A stretch of DNA of 64,000 nt, taken from Emticicia sp. 21SJ11W-3 (GTDB lineage: Bacteria; Bacteroidota; Bacteroidia; Cytophagales; Spirosomataceae). Positions 61,070 through 64,000 of this stretch are shown piece after piece. Location of the stretch: contig NZ_CP092074.1 in the NCBI RefSeq assembly GCF_024138715.1, positions 3,844,001-3,908,000 of the forward strand. The letters run 5' to 3'. Position 1 is the stretch's first letter, and every line of letters begins with the position of its first letter. The notes beneath the pieces were generated by a model. That model was not told where the DNA came from and ran no database searches. It worked only from the letters and a program-made list of their open reading frames with translations. The position numbers were made by a program, and so were the translations under genes.

Positions 61070-64000
61070 ATGTCTATATCAACCATATCCATTAAACGCC
61101 CGGTTTTAGCCATAGTGATGAACCTCATCATTATCTTATTTGGTGTTATTGGTTATACTTATCTGGGTGTACGTGAGTACCCGTCTATTGACCCGCCGGT
61201 GGTGTCGGTCAGAACTGCCTATGCCGGAGCCAATGCAGATATCATTGAGTCTCAGATTACCGAACCCCTTGAAAAAGCGCTGAACAGCGTTGAGGGTATC
61301 AAATCTATCAGCTCTTCTTCAAACGTCGGCTCAAGCCAGATTACGGTTGAGTTTGAGCTTGGCGTAGACATGGAACGTGCTGCCAACGACGTACGCGACA
61401 AGGTATCGGGTGCTGTGCGCCAGTTACCACAAGATATTGATGCCCCTCCGGTTGTATCTAAAGCCGATGCCAACTCAGACCCTATCATGAGTATGTTGCT
61501 TCAGAGTGAAGCCCGTACCCACCTGGAGGTGAGTGACATGGCCGAAAACGTGGTAGCTCAACGTCTGCAAACTATTCAAGGTGTTAGCTCGGTAATGATA
61601 TGGGGGCAGAAAAAATATGCCATGCGCCTTTGGATGGACCCAACCCGTATGGCGTCGCAGGGTGTAACCACCCAGGATGTAAAGCAGGCGCTTGACCGCG
61701 AAAACGTAGAGCTGCCTAGCGGTAAGCTGGCAGGTGACAACACCGAACTAACCGTAAAAACAGTTGGACGTTTTAAAAACGAAACTGACTTTGAAAATCT
61801 GATTGTAAAAACAATTGGCGATAAAATCATCCGCTTTAAAGATATTGGCACCATTCAGCTTGGGCCGGAGAACGAAGAAACGATTCTTCGCCTCAACGGA
61901 ATCCCGATGATTGGTCTGGCTATTGTCCCTCAGCCGGGTTCTAACTACCTGGAGATTTCAAAAGAAATCAAGAAAAGAGTAGAGGAAATTAAGCGCGACC
62001 TGCCCAAAGATTATAAAATGGACGTATTGCTTGACAATACCGTTTTCATAGAAAACTCGGTGGAAGAGGTAGGCGAAACCCTGATTATTGCCATTGTGCT
62101 GGTTGTGATTATCATTTTCCTTTTCTTCCGCGACTGGATTATTGCCGTAAGACCATTGATAGACATACCTGTTTCATTGATAGGTACATTCTTCGTGATG
62201 TATCTGCTGGGTTACTCGGTTAATGTGCTAACGCTACTGGCTATCGTACTGGCAACCGGTCTTGTGGTTGACGACGGTATAGTTGTAACTGAAAACATCT
62301 ATAAGAAGATTGAAGAAGGCATGAAACCCATTGAGGCCGCCATTAAGGGGTCTAATGAAATCATATTTGCCGTTATCTCTACTTCCATTACGCTTGCGTC
62401 GGTATTCTTACCGGTTATTTTCATGCAGGGTTTTGTAGGTAAGCTGTTCCGTGAATTTGGTATTGTGCTTGCCTCGGCGGTTCTGATATCCGCCTTTGTG
62501 TCTTTGACACTTACCCCGATGCTTAATGCTTATCTGGTAAGAAAAGACCACAAACGCTCGTGGTTTTATGAAAAAACAGAGCCGTTTTTTGAGAACATGA
62601 TTAACAGTTATCGTGAACGCCTGAAAGGCTTTATGAAAATGCGTTGGCTGGCTGTGCCTATTCTGTTCGCAACGATGGGGATTATCTGGTTCTTCGGCAA
62701 AGACATTCAGCAGGAGTTGGCGCCACTTGACGACCGCAACTGGTTCCGTATTTCTGCCACAGCCCCCGAAGGCTCTTCTTTTGAATACATGGACAACTAC
62801 ATGTTGAAAATGGGTAAAATGTTGCAGGATTCTATTCCGGAAGCCAAAGGTATCATGACCATCACAGCACCCGGCTTTTCGGGTTCGGGTTCACCTAATA
62901 CAGGTATGGTACGCGTGGCATTGAAAGACAAAAAAGACAGGAAACGCTCGCAGCAGGAAATAGTAGATTTTGTAACCAAAAAGCTGAAAGGTATGCCTGA
63001 TGCCCGGTCTTTTGCTATTCAGCAACAAACCATTTCGGTTGATGCCCGCGGAGGGTTGCCGGTGCAATATGTAATTCAGGCGCCTGATTTTGGGAAACTG
63101 CGCGAATACATGCCTAAGTTTATGGATGAGGTATCTAAAGACCCTACGTTTGTGGTGTCTGACATGAACCTGAAATTTAATAAACCAGAGCTGGAAGTAA
63201 CCATTGACCGCGAGAAAGCCAAAAGCATGGGTATTTCGGTATCTGATGTGGCGCAAAATATGCAATTGTCTTTTGCAGGGCAGCGTTTCGGGTACTTTAC
63301 CATGAACGGCCGCCAGTATCAGGTTATTGGTCAGTTTGACCGCGCCAATCGTGACGAACCTCTTGATTTGAAGAGTACTTTCGTAAAGAATAATCTGGGT
63401 GAAATGATTCAGCTGGATAACATCATAAAAACTGAAGAGCAAAGCAGCCCGCCACAATTATACCACTTTAACCGGTATATGAGCGCCACGGTTTCTGCGG
63501 GTCTTGCGCCTGGTAAAACCATCGGTGACGGTATTAAAGCAATGGATGCCATCAGAGACCGTCTGAATGATGAGTCAATCAGAACGGCGCTTTCAGGTTC
63601 ATCGCGCGACTTCGCCGAAAGTTCATCCAATACATTATATACTTTCATTCTTGCGCTTGTTTTGGTTTATCTGATTCTGGCTGCCCAGTTTGAAAGTTTC
63701 GTTGACCCTTTCATTATTATGCTTACCGTACCACTTGCCGTGGCCGGTGCAATGTTCTCTTTATGGTATTTTAACCAGACATTGAATATTTTCAGCCAGA
63801 TTGGTATGATTATGCTCATAGGTCTTGTAACCAAGAACGGTATCCTGATTGTAGAATTTGCCAATCAGCTACGCGAAAAGGGCATGGGCATAAAAGAAGC
63901 AGTTATTGAAGCAGCGGCCATGCGTTTCCGCCCTATTCTGATGACCACCTTCGCCACCGTGCTGGGCGCTGCACCAATTGCATTTGCATTGGGCGCAGCC
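61070..64000 (+). CDS. RND multidrug efflux pump, HAE-1 family (3' end beyond the window)
   Basis: 977 codons are open from ATG 61070 to the window edge, of about 1030-1060 expected. It shows the AcrB/MexB plan: helix 1 (about 10-29), two large periplasmic loops, helix 4 with the proton-relay Asp pair (TGLVVDDGIVVTENIYKKI) and later helices including VYLILAAQFESFVDPFII and MIGLVTKNGILIVEFANQ. It exports drugs or other amphiphiles using the proton gradient together with the adaptor just upstream. The last about 60-80 residues are outside the window. The start (MSISTISIKRPVLAIVMN) is typical. Confidence 0.93.
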   Translation, partial: MSISTISIKRPVLAIVMNLIIILFGVIGYTYLGVREYPSIDPPVVSVRTAYAGANADIIESQITEPLEKALNSVEGIKSISSSSNVGSSQITVEFELGVDMERAANDVRDKVSGAVRQLPQDIDAPPVVSKADANSDPIMSMLLQSEARTHLEVSDMAENVVAQRLQTIQGVSSVMIWGQKKYAMRLWMDPTRMASQGVTTQDVKQALDRENVELPSGKLAGDNTELTVKTVGRFKNETDFENLIVKTIGDKIIRFKDIGTIQLGPENEETILRLNGIPMIGLAIVPQPGSNYLEISKEIKKRVEEIKRDLPKDYKMDVLLDNTVFIENSVEEVGETLIIAIVLVVIIIFLFFRDWIIAVRPLIDIPVSLIGTFFVMYLLGYSVNVLTLLAIVLATGLVVDDGIVVTENIYKKIEEGMKPIEAAIKGSNEIIFAVISTSITLASVFLPVIFMQGFVGKLFREFGIVLASAVLISAFVSLTLTPMLNAYLVRKDHKRSWFYEKTEPFFENMINSYRERLKGFMKMRWLAVPILFATMGIIWFFGKDIQQELAPLDDRNWFRISATAPEGSSFEYMDNYMLKMGKMLQDSIPEAKGIMTITAPGFSGSGSPNTGMVRVALKDKKDRKRSQQEIVDFVTKKLKGMPDARSFAIQQQTISVDARGGLPVQYVIQAPDFGKLREYMPKFMDEVSKDPTFVVSDMNLKFNKPELEVTIDREKAKSMGISVSDVAQNMQLSFAGQRFGYFTMNGRQYQVIGQFDRANRDEPLDLKSTFVKNNLGEMIQLDNIIKTEEQSSPPQLYHFNRYMSATVSAGLAPGKTIGDGIKAMDAIRDRLNDESIRTALSGSSRDFAESSSNTLYTFILALVLVYLILAAQFESFVDPFIIMLTVPLAVAGAMFSLWYFNQTLNIFSQIGMIMLIGLVTKNGILIVEFANQLREKGMGIKEAVIEAAAMRFRPILMTTFATVLGAAPIAFALGAA

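Overview
The window is a chromosomal segment of a Bacteroidota bacterium. Several signs point there: a T9SS-type C-terminal sorting domain on a fibronectin III protein, a TonB-dependent receptor with a carboxypeptidase-regulatory N-domain, BlaI/M56 regulators fused to TonB domains, a PF14121-like porin, and repeated matches to the Bacteroidota promoter pattern (TTTG ... TAnnTTTG). I cannot name the species; Cytophagales or Chitinophagales would fit. Coding density is high. I see no rRNA, tRNA, CRISPR array, insertion sequence or prophage. Both ends cut genes: an acyl desaturase at base 1 and an RND pump at base 64000.

Layout. 1-8.8 kb: desaturase fragment, a TlpA-like thioredoxin and a TPR protein, then a stress/redox block: universal stress protein plus a small unknown protein on the minus strand, facing a PAS histidine kinase, a receiver-Crp fusion regulator and hemN on the plus strand. 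8.8-16.8 kb: secreted FN3 protein, RidA, CvfB-like S1 protein, PH-like protein, RsmG, glycosyltransferase and porin, all minus strand. 16.9-24.6 kb: VWA protein, endonuclease III, MOSC protein, SUI1/YciH factor, lipid kinase, LytTR protein and PBP1A. 24.8-29.8 kb: two ABC systems flanking an M23 protein. 29.8-33.9 kb: blaI - M56 - tonB - M56/TonB operon. 33.9-42.3 kb: cytochrome c, dienelactone hydrolase, POT transporter, PASTA protein, rhodanese-nuoA-nuoB, lipoprotein and Gfo/Idh oxidoreductase. 42.5-52.1 kb: TonB receptor, GH16 glucanase, rodA/mrdA, tsaE, alanine dehydrogenase family protein and panC. 52.2-64 kb: large hybrid kinase with response regulator, GDPD-like protein, PfkB kinase, xerD, aroQ and an RND efflux operon.

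The most interesting system is at 3.6-8.7 kb. Three TGA-N6-TCA inverted repeats (centres 4883.5, 4947.5 and 7286.5) sit upstream of the stress-protein operon, of the kinase-regulator operon and of hemN. Each lies exactly 36.5 bp from the last G of a -7-like nAnnTTTG or TTTG element, the geometry of a class II Crp/FNR activator at about -41.5. The regulator encoded between them is a receiver domain fused to a Crp-type domain that keeps the Glu and Arg that read a TGA core. The kinase PAS domain has a His where FixL holds haem. I infer a compact, self-regulated signalling circuit (a FixL-like kinase plus a FixJ/FixK-like fusion) tying haem synthesis to stress protein expression.

A second good regulatory signal is a pair of AACTA-N6-TAGTT palindromes, centres 20 bp apart, placed in and on the -33 region of a near-perfect Bacteroidota promoter in front of blaI. 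Other points: an alanine dehydrogenase family protein lacking the usual catalytic His, a degenerate N-terminal receiver in the 1181-residue kinase, nuoA-nuoB cut off from the rest of complex I, and operator-like repeats ahead of the RND pump.
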